Assembly (NCBI GenBank): GCA_019359015.1
Contig: JAHHID010000059.1
Location: forward strand, 1 to 50,075
From: Spirirestis rafaelensis WJT71-NPBG6
GTDB taxonomy: Bacteria > Cyanobacteriota > Cyanobacteriia > Cyanobacteriales > Nostocaceae
Direction: 5' to 3'
Length of the DNA: 50,075 bases
Shown piece after piece: positions 1 through 6,198 of the stretch. The notes under the pieces were generated by a model. It saw only the letters and a list, made by a program, of their open reading frames with translations. It did no database searches and had not been told where the DNA came from. Both the position numbers and the translations under genes were made by a program. Within the stretch, counting starts at the first letter, position 1. Every line of letters starts with the position of its first letter.

Positions 1-114
1 TTGCAGCCTGGGAAGCACGCAGAAATAATTTGTCACGCACTGGGGAAAAGGCAGTTTACTACCGCAGATGCACGAATTAAACTTAAGCGTCTTTATCCTT
101 CAATTGTTTATTGA
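1..114 (+). pseudogene. 3' remnant of an IS630-like transposase
   Basis: Frame 1 is open from the window edge and ends FTTADARIKLKRLYP-SIVY-stop, which resembles the extreme C-terminus of cyanobacterial IS630-type transposases. The stretch AAWEARRNN, which would normally lie just before it, is in frame 3, so the copy looks frameshifted. The rest lies outside the window. The family call is from memory of such tails. Confidence 0.4.
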
Positions 115-150
115 CAGACTACTAGTATACGGGGAGAACCAATCTAAATC

Positions 151-284
151 AGGACTTACGCAACTGGCACATATCTTCGTGTCAAGAGTCAACAGTCAAC
201 AGTCAAAAGTCAAGGTTTTTCGACTTTGGAATGCGTGACTAGGGACAATTTTTGCGGAAAAAATATGACACTTGCGTAAGTCCT
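151..284. mobile_element. MITE-like element, copy 1
   Basis: A 134-bp segment is bounded by perfect 13-bp inverted repeats, AGGACTTACGCAA at 151-163 and TTGCGTAAGTCCT at 272-284, with similarity continuing inward. It has no coding capacity. The same termini bound a second copy at 32376-32524. A heptameric tandem repeat (AGTCAAC type, 181-215) lies inside. No target duplication is obvious. Confidence 0.75.
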
Positions 285-669
285 ATAAATATTTGTTGTT
301 AAGAATTAAGCGGCACTGCCAATGAACGCTCTTTCTGTTCGTGCATCTCCCCCTGCAACAACCCTAGACTTGTGCGGACAGCCTTCTACACAGATCGTCT
401 GTGATGCTGCATGAATATTTCAACACTCATTCTGTCCGCACTTAGCGAGCGTAAGACTCGCCCTGCCCAGTATTGGCAATTCTACCTCTATATAAATGTA
501 AACAAAACGTATTCCACCTTAGAGCCATAACGTGTAATGGACCTTGCGATCGCAATGCTTCTTCACCAAATGCCAAAGGAGTTATCAGAAGAACTGTTCT
601 CATATTTAAAATCAGCAACGCCCTAAACTTCGCTGCTGTGTCCCCACTTTATATTTGCCCGTCCCCGAT
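285..669. other. intergenic stretch without a supported gene
   Basis: The only sizeable reading frame (473-676, plus) has no recognisable motif and overlaps the nitroreductase 3' end. The segment contains a short stem around ACAGATCGTCTGT near 393. I see no gene here and consider it worn intergenic or insertion-sequence-derived DNA. Confidence 0.4.
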
Positions 670-1302
670 TCATTGAGGAGTAACCACCGGTGAAGTCTGG
701 TTCCATCTCCCGGTGAAGACAAAATTTTCTAAAGGCTTACGGGTGCGCGGGGCTAAGGTTCGTTGCAACAGTTTTTCAGACAGCGTTTGCGGAACTCCTG
801 CATAACCTAGTGCGATCGCTGCCACTGGTTCATAACCTTCAGGAATGCTGTACAGCGATCGCGATAAAGGTACATCAAATCCCGCCATTTGGTGAATAAA
901 TAGCCCCAATGCCGTTGCTTGCATCGCTAGTTGAGCTGCTGCTGCCCCAACATCATGAAAAGCGTGTCGATTTTCCACGCCGTTGCGCTCAAACTGTAGC
1001 TTCGCCACTGATAGCATTAATACTGGGGCAGTCTTTGCCCACTCTTGATTACCTTCTGCTAAACAGCTAAGTAAACGGTCGAATTCAGCCTGGTTGTCCT
1101 TAGTTGCAACGATAAAACTCCAAGGCTGCTCATTGTAAGAAGAAGCCGCCCATCGTGCTGCTTCTAACACACTGCGTAATTTGTCTGGTTCAACTGATTT
1201 TTCTGAGAAAGCTAGAGGACTCCAGCGTTTTGATAACAAATCATCAATCGGATATTGAGTATCAGAAGATTTGTTGACTGCAAGATTATCAAGCTTCTGC
1301 AT
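670..1302 (-). CDS. nitroreductase family protein
   Basis: This 210-residue protein is the usual length for a single-domain FMN-dependent nitroreductase. Near the N-terminus KRWSPLAFSEKSV matches the family's R-x-S-x-R-x-F-like FMN-binding start, followed by EAARWAASSYNEQPW, the typical segment before the FMN and substrate pocket. The middle (HDVGAAAAQLAMQATALGL) is the conserved helix of the dimer interface. Such enzymes reduce nitro compounds, quinones or flavins with NAD(P)H; the actual substrate cannot be told from sequence. It is expected to be a cytosolic dimer. It stands alone, transcribed away from the small membrane gene at 1538. Confidence 0.9.
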   Translation of the reverse strand: MQKLDNLAVNKSSDTQYPIDDLLSKRWSPLAFSEKSVEPDKLRSVLEAARWAASSYNEQPWSFIVATKDNQAEFDRLLSCLAEGNQEWAKTAPVLMLSVAKLQFERNGVENRHAFHDVGAAAAQLAMQATALGLFIHQMAGFDVPLSRSLYSIPEGYEPVAAIALGYAGVPQTLSEKLLQRTLAPRTRKPLENFVFTGRWNQTSPVVTPQ

Positions 1303-1537
1303 AAAATTTGTTTATTAAAATGACCAGGAGTTTTATTTTTCCTTTGTCCTGATCAACAAAGTAAGTGGTACTACTTGACCCAACGTCTATCTAGGGAATG
1401 AGATATTTTTTAGTCTTTTTATTCCTAAAAGAAGATGAATTGAATTTAAAAATCCATATTTTGATAAATAGAACTAAGTTAAGGCAACCCCTTAGAATAT
1501 AGCAATCTTAGAAATAATCTTAATAAGAGCAAAAATT

Positions 1538-1690
1538 ATGTTCAGCATACTTTGGGGTGTTGTAGTTATACTAGTTGCTTTTTGGGCATTAGGGCTGGTA
1601 CTTCATATTGCGGGTAATCTAATTCATGCAGTGTTACTTTTAGCGATCGCTCTTGCTATCTATAATTTTTTCAAAGCGCGTGATGTTTAA
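1538..1690 (+). CDS. small membrane protein, lmo0937/DUF5670 family
   Basis: This 50-residue protein has two hydrophobic helices (about residues 3-20 and 24-42) separated by HIAGNLIH and ends in KARDV. Length, layout and the FSILWGVVVILVAFWALGL start fit the lmo0937/DUF5670 family of tiny two-helix inner-membrane proteins, whose function is unknown and which are often stress-associated. The upstream region is AT-rich, with TAAGAGC ahead of the ATG but no strong ribosome site. A hairpin follows at 1712-1743. Confidence 0.75.
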   Translation: MFSILWGVVVILVAFWALGLVLHIAGNLIHAVLLLAIALAIYNFFKARDV

Positions 1691-1711
1691 GGGTGATTAA
1701 TGCTTAATGAT

Positions 1712-1743
1712 TAAACGCCTGAGATATTAATTCCAGGCGTTTA
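1712..1743 (+). terminator. hairpin after the small membrane gene
   Basis: TAAACGCCTG at 1712-1721 pairs perfectly with CAGGCGTTTA at 1734-1743 around a 12-nt loop, 21 bases after the stop of the small membrane gene. The tail is AT-rich rather than a pure T run, so it is a probable but not ideal intrinsic terminator. It could also serve the opposite strand. Confidence 0.55.
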
Positions 1744-1766
1744 ATATAATCAATAATTTTTAATTT

Positions 1767-1860
1767 TTAATTAGTTTCGTCAACGGGTCGCTTTTCTAGC
1801 TTGCGACCAACCATATACCACAAACGCACGGCATAAGGAATGTAATTGAGTTCTTTGACG
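1767..1860 (-). pseudogene. C-terminal gene remnant beside the TnpB element
   Basis: Reading away from the element's right end on the minus strand, about 30 codons are open in good local codon use (KELNYIPYAVRLWYMVGRKL, then EKRPVDETN) and close with TAA at 1769-1767. It looks like the last part of a real protein whose upstream portion is missing from this locus. I do not recognise the family. The MocA-like gene on the other side of the element is complete, so it is not the missing half. Confidence 0.5.
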
Positions 1861-1864
1861 TTCT

Positions 1865-1906
1865 CCCCGGCGTAAACGCACGGGGATTCCTGAAATCACT
1901 TTCAGG
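1865..1906 (-). ncRNA. probable reRNA (omega RNA) scaffold at the TnpB element right end
   Basis: On the minus strand two stem-loops follow each other. CCTGAAA/TTTCAGG (1889-1906, TCAC in plus-strand loop) overlaps the tnpB stop, and CCCCG-GCG/CGC-CGGGG (1865-1885, TAAA loop, one bulged base) lies next to the element end. In studied TnpB systems the RNA formed by the 3' end of tnpB plus the right end is the guide RNA, and the bases just beyond the end act as guide. Here these would start near AGAACTCAATTACATTCC. Transcription is inferred. Confidence 0.55.
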
Positions 1907-3116
1907 TTTTTCTCTTTCTTCGAGTTCCCTTACTTGGCTGCGTTTGCGCGTCGAAGCAGAGGGGAATCTCTCCAGAGACTTCAAGTTCGGTGCGCCCCAC
2001 CGTATTTACTAATTCTTTGAGAGCTAATTTCAAAATGTTTAGCGCTGCGTTCTCATCTCTATCTGCAATGTAGCCACAATGCGGACATTTATGCGTTCTA
2101 GTACTCAAGGTTTTGACTACAATTTCTCCACAGTTCGAGCAATTTTGCGATGTGTAGCTTGGGTTTACGGTTATTACCGGAACTCCATAGACAACACCAA
2201 AATACTCTAACCATTCTCGAAACCTGTACCATGCAACGTCGGATATTGATTTGGCAAGACAGTGGTTCTTTATCATGTTACGCACTTTTAGGTTTTCAAC
2301 CGCTACCAAGTCGTTAGACTGGATGACGCGCTGGGCTAATTTACAAACCCAATCGTTACGTCTGCGTGATACCTTAAGATGCGCTCTACCCAACTTGTTT
2401 CTAGCTTTGACTCTATTTATGCTATGTTTTTGAGTTTTAGATAAACGTCGTTGCAGTCGTTTGATTTTACGCTCATCTTTTCTCAAAAATCTAGGATTAT
2501 CTATTTTTTCACCAAAGCTATCCGTGTAGAAATGATTCAAGCCAACATCTAACCCAACCTGTCGTCCAATTAATTCTTTATTTTCCTCTCGTTTGTGGTC
2601 AATTAAAAACTGTGCGTAATAGCCATCGTGTCGTCTAACAACTCTAACCCGTTTAATTTGGTCAAGCTGGTAGTAATGCAAGTCCCTAGTTCCCCAAAGC
2701 TTAAATGAACCAGCTTTGAATCCATCAGTAAATTCCAAGTAGCGCCTGTCAACTGAAAGTTTCCAGCCGGAAACCTTATATTCTGCCGAAGCTCTAACAA
2801 GTTGTTTCTTGAACTTAGGAAAACCCTTTTTTCCTTTTATCTTTGAGGCACAATTGCGGTAGAATCTCTCAATGCTCGCCCATGCCCTTTCAGCGTGAGC
2901 TTGTCTGGCTTGAGAATTCAGTAATCGCGCCCAAGGACATTCTGATTTAGAGGCTAGAACTTTGCAGTATTTGTATGCATCGTTGCGACTTTTTATTAGT
3001 CCATCCATCCAAGCCCGAATAATAGAATTTCGCACAAAAAGACCAGTCCGAATGGCGTTGTCTAGCCGCTCATACTGGTTTTTGGTTCCTTCTAATTTGG
3101 ACTCGTAGATTAACAT
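1902..3116 (-). CDS. tnpB: TnpB RNA-guided nuclease (IS200/IS605 accessory protein)
   Basis: This 404-residue protein has the full TnpB layout. A wedge/helical N-terminus comes first, then the RuvC-like motif GLDVGLNHF (Asp190), AVENLKVRNM (Glu274), a zinc-ribbon CSNCG...CPHCG (Cys326, 329, 344, 347) and ADRDENAALNI (Asp354 region). All catalytic residues are present, so it appears functional. TnpB proteins are RNA-guided DNA endonucleases that favour retention of the element. No tnpA is nearby. The ATG follows directly on an 8-bp stem-loop and there is no visible Shine-Dalgarno site. TATAAT lies upstream at about 3145-3150 (minus). Confidence 0.93.
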   Translation of the reverse strand: MLIYESKLEGTKNQYERLDNAIRTGLFVRNSIIRAWMDGLIKSRNDAYKYCKVLASKSECPWARLLNSQARQAHAERAWASIERFYRNCASKIKGKKGFPKFKKQLVRASAEYKVSGWKLSVDRRYLEFTDGFKAGSFKLWGTRDLHYYQLDQIKRVRVVRRHDGYYAQFLIDHKREENKELIGRQVGLDVGLNHFYTDSFGEKIDNPRFLRKDERKIKRLQRRLSKTQKHSINRVKARNKLGRAHLKVSRRRNDWVCKLAQRVIQSNDLVAVENLKVRNMIKNHCLAKSISDVAWYRFREWLEYFGVVYGVPVITVNPSYTSQNCSNCGEIVVKTLSTRTHKCPHCGYIADRDENAALNILKLALKELVNTVGRTELEVSGEIPLCFDAQTQPSKGTRRKRKT

Positions 3117-3140
3117 CTTATCGTTTACGCAGACGATAAG
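3117..3140 (-). promoter_or_regulatory. stem-loop directly in front of the tnpB start codon
   Basis: CTTATCGT (3117-3124) pairs perfectly with ACGATAAG (3133-3140) around an 8-nt loop. On the minus strand the stem ends at the base before the tnpB ATG, so it occupies the place of a ribosome binding site. It could restrain tnpB translation or be part of the left-end DNA structure recognised by a Y1 transposase. Confidence 0.5.
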
Positions 3141-3183
3141 ATTATAGCATAGTTTTAAAAAGCCGTCGTTCTACGACGGGGCT

Positions 3184-3798
3184 TTAAACCCAATTTTTCG
3201 GTAATTGCTGGTAATCATTGGGTGTATCAATATCAATACGCCCTTGTAAGAAAGGAACAGAAGTAACTTGGTTGATGTATTTGCCAATTATCTGCTTGGC
3301 ACCTTCTCCTTGTTTAAGGGTCATCAGTTGTGAGAAAAAAGTATGGTGAAATAAAGCTGGTACGCCTAATGTGTCTGCATATTCGCAAGCAACGATCGCT
3401 TTATCACTTCTACGGTATGTTTCGACAAGTTGATTGATAAGTTCAGGAGAAACAAAAGGCTGATCGCAAAGTGTAATCACTACTGCTTCTACATTTTGCC
3501 CCAAAGCATTTAGAGCTTCAACACCAGCCCGAATTGAAGAACCCATGCCCGAAGCCCATTGAAGATTTTCTACAATCTGCACAGGTAGTTGACAAATTTC
3601 CGGTTTTATGATTTCTATATTTGCCCCAAGGACGACGATGATCGGTTGGTTTTTGGAGGCGATCGCTATTTCTGTTATATGACGAAGCAAGCTGCGCCCC
3701 TGATACGGTAACAATTGTTTTGGTTTGCCCATGCGAGTCGATGCACCCGCAGCGAGGATGATGATGCCAATAGTTGGCTGTTGAGTGGAGCCTGTCAT
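3184..3798 (-). CDS. MocA/MobA-like nucleotidyltransferase
   Basis: This protein of about 204 residues starts with IGIIILAAGASTRMGKPKQL, the nucleotide-binding signature of the MobA-like NTP transferase family. VVITLCDQPFVSPELI carries the metal-binding Asp of the CDQP motif, and the C-terminus has DIDTPNDYQQL. This is the subgroup that transfers CMP to molybdopterin (MocA type), maturing cofactor for xanthine-dehydrogenase-like enzymes, which fits the XdhC gene 7 kb away. The ATG at 3798 is preferred over an upstream TTG at 3810. The stop codon touches the left end of the TnpB element, but the protein looks complete. Confidence 0.85.
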   Translation of the reverse strand: MTGSTQQPTIGIIILAAGASTRMGKPKQLLPYQGRSLLRHITEIAIASKNQPIIVVLGANIEIIKPEICQLPVQIVENLQWASGMGSSIRAGVEALNALGQNVEAVVITLCDQPFVSPELINQLVETYRRSDKAIVACEYADTLGVPALFHHTFFSQLMTLKQGEGAKQIIGKYINQVTSVPFLQGRIDIDTPNDYQQLPKNWV

Positions 3799-3874
3799 CT
3801 TCAATGCCAAAAGATTAAATATAACTTCGTAGTCAGCGCTTGAGCGCTAACTACAACGAGATGCAAAATCATAG

Positions 3875-3926
3875 TTGACATTTAAGCGAATGCTTAACTA
3901 ATATATATTTAAGCGAATACTTAAAT
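3875..3926 (+). promoter_or_regulatory. promoter with two ArsR-type operators
   Basis: A perfect -35 TTGACA (3875-3880) is followed by TTAAGC-GAAT-GCTTAA (3882-3897) and by ATTTAAG-CGAATA-CTTAAAT (3907-3926). These are two dyads with the shared core TTAAGCGAATRCTTAA. The first fills the -35/-10 spacer and the second overlaps the -10/start region (TAATAT near 3899). This is the arrangement expected for autorepression by the ArsR protein starting at 3975. Confidence 0.8.
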
Positions 3927-3974
3927 AACGAGGAAAACACCTGGAAGCTTGGAAAGCGCTAATTCAAAATCGGT

Positions 3975-4298
3975 ATGAGTAGACATGCTGCCAGTGCGGA
4001 TATATTTATGGCGATCGCCGATCCTACCCGACGAGCGTTATTAGATCGCTTGCGTAGCGGTGAGCAACCCGTCAAAGAGTTGGCTGAACCATTTGCCATG
4101 AGCTTACCAGCCATATCTCAGCACTTGCAAATTCTTTGTGAAGCTGGCTTAGTCCAAATGCGGAAAGCAGGACGACAGCGTTTGTATCGGCTCAACCCGG
4201 AACCACTAAAGCAGATATCTGACTGGATTGCCCATTACGAGCATTTTTGGCAAGAAAAACTCAATGCCCTTGGTACTTATCTGGAGGAGGAATCATGA
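3975..4298 (+). CDS. ArsR-family transcriptional regulator
   Basis: This 107-residue winged-helix protein has the family start (IFMAIADPTRRALLDRLRSG) and the recognition helix region FAMSLPAISQHLQILCEAGL. YRLNPEPLKQISDWI follows. The metal-box cysteines of classical ArsR/SmtB sensors (ELCVCDL) are absent, so it is not a simple metal sensor. It belongs to the subgroup found next to AHSA1/SRPBCC proteins. Its stop overlaps the next ATG (ATGA at 4295-4298), so the two are translationally coupled. Two palindromic operators lie just upstream, and autorepression is the likely mode. Confidence 0.92.
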   Translation: MSRHAASADIFMAIADPTRRALLDRLRSGEQPVKELAEPFAMSLPAISQHLQILCEAGLVQMRKAGRQRLYRLNPEPLKQISDWIAHYEHFWQEKLNALGTYLEEES

Positions 4299-4876
4299 TG
4301 AAAAACTTGAATATGGAGGTTTTCTACGCTTATCCTCCGCAACGGATTTGGCAAGTAATTACTAACCGTCAAGCGCTGGCAGCGTGGCTAATGGAAAACG
4401 ACTTTGAGCCGCGTGTCGGACACAAATTTCGATTTCAGCATTCAACACTACCAGGAATAGACGGAAGCATTGATTGCGAAGTAATTGAACTCGATGAACC
4501 AAAGCGACTTTCTTACACTTGGCAAGACAAATTGATGCATCAGCCATCAATTGTTACTTGGACGCTAACACCTGTTGATGGCGGAACTCGACTGCAACTA
4601 AAACATCAAGTATTGCAGCATGAAATTATCAAATTAGATCAGCCACAGCATTCTGCGGAAACTTGGCAAAGTCAGTTTAGACATGAGTCAAATACAGTAA
4701 CTCAGACACTATTAGCGCCTAGCGATCGCACTAACTTATCTCAGTCAATACCTGTTGGGAGATATGAGGTATTAAATAGCCTAATTCTCAATTCCTTTTT
4801 TAATGGTGGTTGGAACTTAAAGCTAAATGAAAGACTACCGCAAATATTATTTAGTCTTACTTCTGAAGTTAGCTAG
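4295..4876 (+). CDS. SRPBCC/AHSA1 domain protein
   Basis: This 193-residue protein (start at the first of two adjacent ATGs, preceded by GGAGGAGG) begins VFYAYPPQRIWQVITNRQAL. Then come WLMENDFEPRVGHKFRF, SYTW and TWTLTPVDGGTRLQL, the standard progression of the AHSA1 ligand-binding fold. The C-terminal FFNGGWNLKLNERLP is also typical. The fold forms a hydrophobic cavity; ligand and function are unknown. It is co-transcribed with the ArsR gene by a 4-bp overlap, suggesting its ligand or substrate is linked to the regulator's signal. At 193 residues it is a little longer than the usual 140-160. Confidence 0.88.
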   Translation: MMKNLNMEVFYAYPPQRIWQVITNRQALAAWLMENDFEPRVGHKFRFQHSTLPGIDGSIDCEVIELDEPKRLSYTWQDKLMHQPSIVTWTLTPVDGGTRLQLKHQVLQHEIIKLDQPQHSAETWQSQFRHESNTVTQTLLAPSDRTNLSQSIPVGRYEVLNSLILNSFFNGGWNLKLNERLPQILFSLTSEVS

Positions 4877-4896
4877 CTTGTGAATTAAGAAAAAGT

Positions 4897-5112
4897 ATGA
4901 ACCATGCCAGTCAAAAACTGCTTGTTTTGGCGCAAAAAAACGCGGCTATCTATTTAGCAAATCAGAAAGTAAGGGCAATTGGAGTTAGTGGATCTGTTGC
5001 TCGTGGACAAGCCGATGCTTACTCGGATATTGACATGAGCATTTATTACAAAGAACTACCATCAGACGAAGAATTAAAGGTAGCGTATGAACAAAATCAA
5101 GGATCAGACTAA
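4897..5112 (+). pseudogene. truncated nucleotidyltransferase-domain protein
   Basis: The 71-residue frame carries a MNT/Pol-beta nucleotidyltransferase motif, VSGSVARGQADAYSDIDMSI, with G-S-x(n)-D-I-D. It stops after AYEQNQGSD. Family members of this type have 200 or more residues, so only the N-terminal catalytic start remains. The last 26 bases overlap, in another frame, the beginning of a ClpP C-terminal fragment, which marks the deletion junction. It is not expected to be functional. Confidence 0.75.
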
Positions 5113-5242
5113 TCGGATATTTGCGGCAAATACTGGTCAATCGAAACAGCGAATTGATAGTGATTCGGAATGTGACTTTTTTATGAGTGCTGAGGAAGCA
5201 AAAAGGTACGGTTTAATTGACAGTATTATTAATAAAACATAG
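5087..5242 (+). pseudogene. ClpP C-terminal fragment
   Basis: From ATG 5087 a 51-codon frame reads through IFAANTGQSKQRIDSDSE, then CDFFMSAEEAKRYGLIDSII, ending NKT-stop. This is the C-terminus of the Clp protease proteolytic subunit, where the family has HTGQ...DRDFFMSAEEAxxYGLID. The catalytic Ser-His part is missing and Cys replaces the usual Arg/Thr before DFFMS. The remnant is joined to the truncated nucleotidyltransferase by a frame-shifted overlap, and it is too short to function. Confidence 0.8.
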
Positions 5243-5285
5243 TTATTAAGGAGCGCTTCAGCCCTCACTACAAGGGATGTAAAAA

Positions 5286-5840
5286 ATGAAAATATTAGTG
5301 ATTGGTGGTACTAAGTTTATTGGTCTTAATGTAGTGCGTCAACTCAGTAAAATGGGTCATGAAGTGACTGTATTTCATCGAGGAAAAACTACAGTTAAAT
5401 TATCGCAAAATGTGCAGGAAATTTTAGGCGATCGCACTCACATTATTGACTTCAAAAGCAAGTTTGCAGAGATTTCGCCACAAGTAGTGTTGGATATGTT
5501 TCCCTATACTGAAAATGATGCACTGATGCTGATGAAAACGTTTAAGGGTATTACTCAGCGTATCGTCGCTATCAGCAGCATGGATGTGTATCGTGCCTAT
5601 GGGGTAATTTTAGGCAGAGAATCTGATGTTATTCCCCTCCCAATTACTGAAGATTCGCCTCTGCGCTCCTCACTTTATCCTTTTAGAAATAAATCTGAAA
5701 AGCCTCTTGAGCGCATAGATGATGATTACGAAAAAATTCTGGTGGAAAAAGTGGTGATGTCAGACCCCGATTTACCTGGGACAATTGTACGATTGCCAAT
5801 GGTCTATAAGGCAAATATATGCAGCAAGGAGAATCTATAG
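5286..5840 (+). pseudogene. truncated NAD-dependent epimerase/dehydratase
   Basis: The 184-residue frame starts with a clean Rossmann motif, MKILVIGGTKFIGLNVVRQL, and continues as an extended SDR (epimerase) with VVLDMFPYTENDALMLMKTF and VAISSMDVYRAYG. It ends abruptly after TIVRLPMVYKANICSKENL. Family members have about 300-330 residues and normally continue with a glycine-proline turn after the LPMVY segment, so the C-terminal substrate-binding half is gone. The last codons are in foreign sequence that belongs to the following HlyD fragment. Confidence 0.8.
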
Positions 5841-6154
5841 GGCAGGTTCTCGATTGTAATAGACGTTGGGTGGATGTGCTTGTAGATGAGGAAGCATTGC
5901 AAAGTCTCAAACCGGGAACACCAGCAACTATAAAGCTTTACGGTGCTAGTTCTCAAGAATTACAAGGAAAAATAAGTTTAGTGCGATCGGGTATTGGACG
6001 CTTAACAGCAGGAGAAGAAGTTGCTATACCAATTAGTGCAAATTTGCCTCGTAATACTCAGGTGCGCGTTGATTTGAGTCCGGGCACACAAACCGATAAT
6101 TCCAACTTCTGCTATGTGGGATTCACAGGTAGAGTCACTTTTCAAGTCAAGTGA
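5819..6154 (+). pseudogene. C-terminal fragment of an HlyD-type membrane-fusion protein
   Basis: The 111-residue frame reads QQGESIGQVLDCNRRWVDVL, DEEALQSLKPGTPATIKL and FTGRVTFQVK. It is the beta-barrel and lipoyl-closing end of an HlyD-like adaptor. The N-terminal membrane anchor and coiled-coil hairpin are missing, and a stop (TAA) interrupts the frame just upstream. It is fused head to tail with the epimerase fragment. HlyD-like proteins accompany cellulose-synthase-like genes in cyanobacteria, so this is probably the wreck of the original first gene of the GT2 cluster that follows 45 bases later. Confidence 0.75.
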
Positions 6155-6198
6155 AATCAACTTTGAACAACAAATAAACTATCATCCTCCTTGCTTTT

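Larger units (their letters stand above)
1855..3184 (-). mobile_element. IS200/IS605-type element carrying only tnpB
   Basis: The element has tnpB (1902-3116) but no Y1 transposase gene, so it must be moved in trans. The right end (minus strand) carries two hairpins and ends near GGGGAGAACGTCAA. The left end carries a bulged hairpin at 3160-3184 (CCGTCG pairs with CGACGG). Imperfect subterminal hairpins without terminal inverted repeats are the hallmark of this superfamily. The left end abuts the stop codon of the MocA-like gene and the right end abuts a truncated reading frame. Confidence 0.75.

Noticed and set aside
181-215. Short direct repeats that might suggest a CRISPR array
   Set aside because: They are adjacent 7-bp units without spacers; no array of 25-40-bp repeats with unique spacers occurs anywhere in the window.
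473-676. 67-codon plus-strand frame
   Set aside because: No family motif and it overlaps the 3' end of the nitroreductase gene on the other strand.
1796-1984. 62-codon minus-strand frame at the TnpB element end
   Set aside because: It crosses the hairpins of the right end in a different frame from tnpB and from the adjacent remnant.
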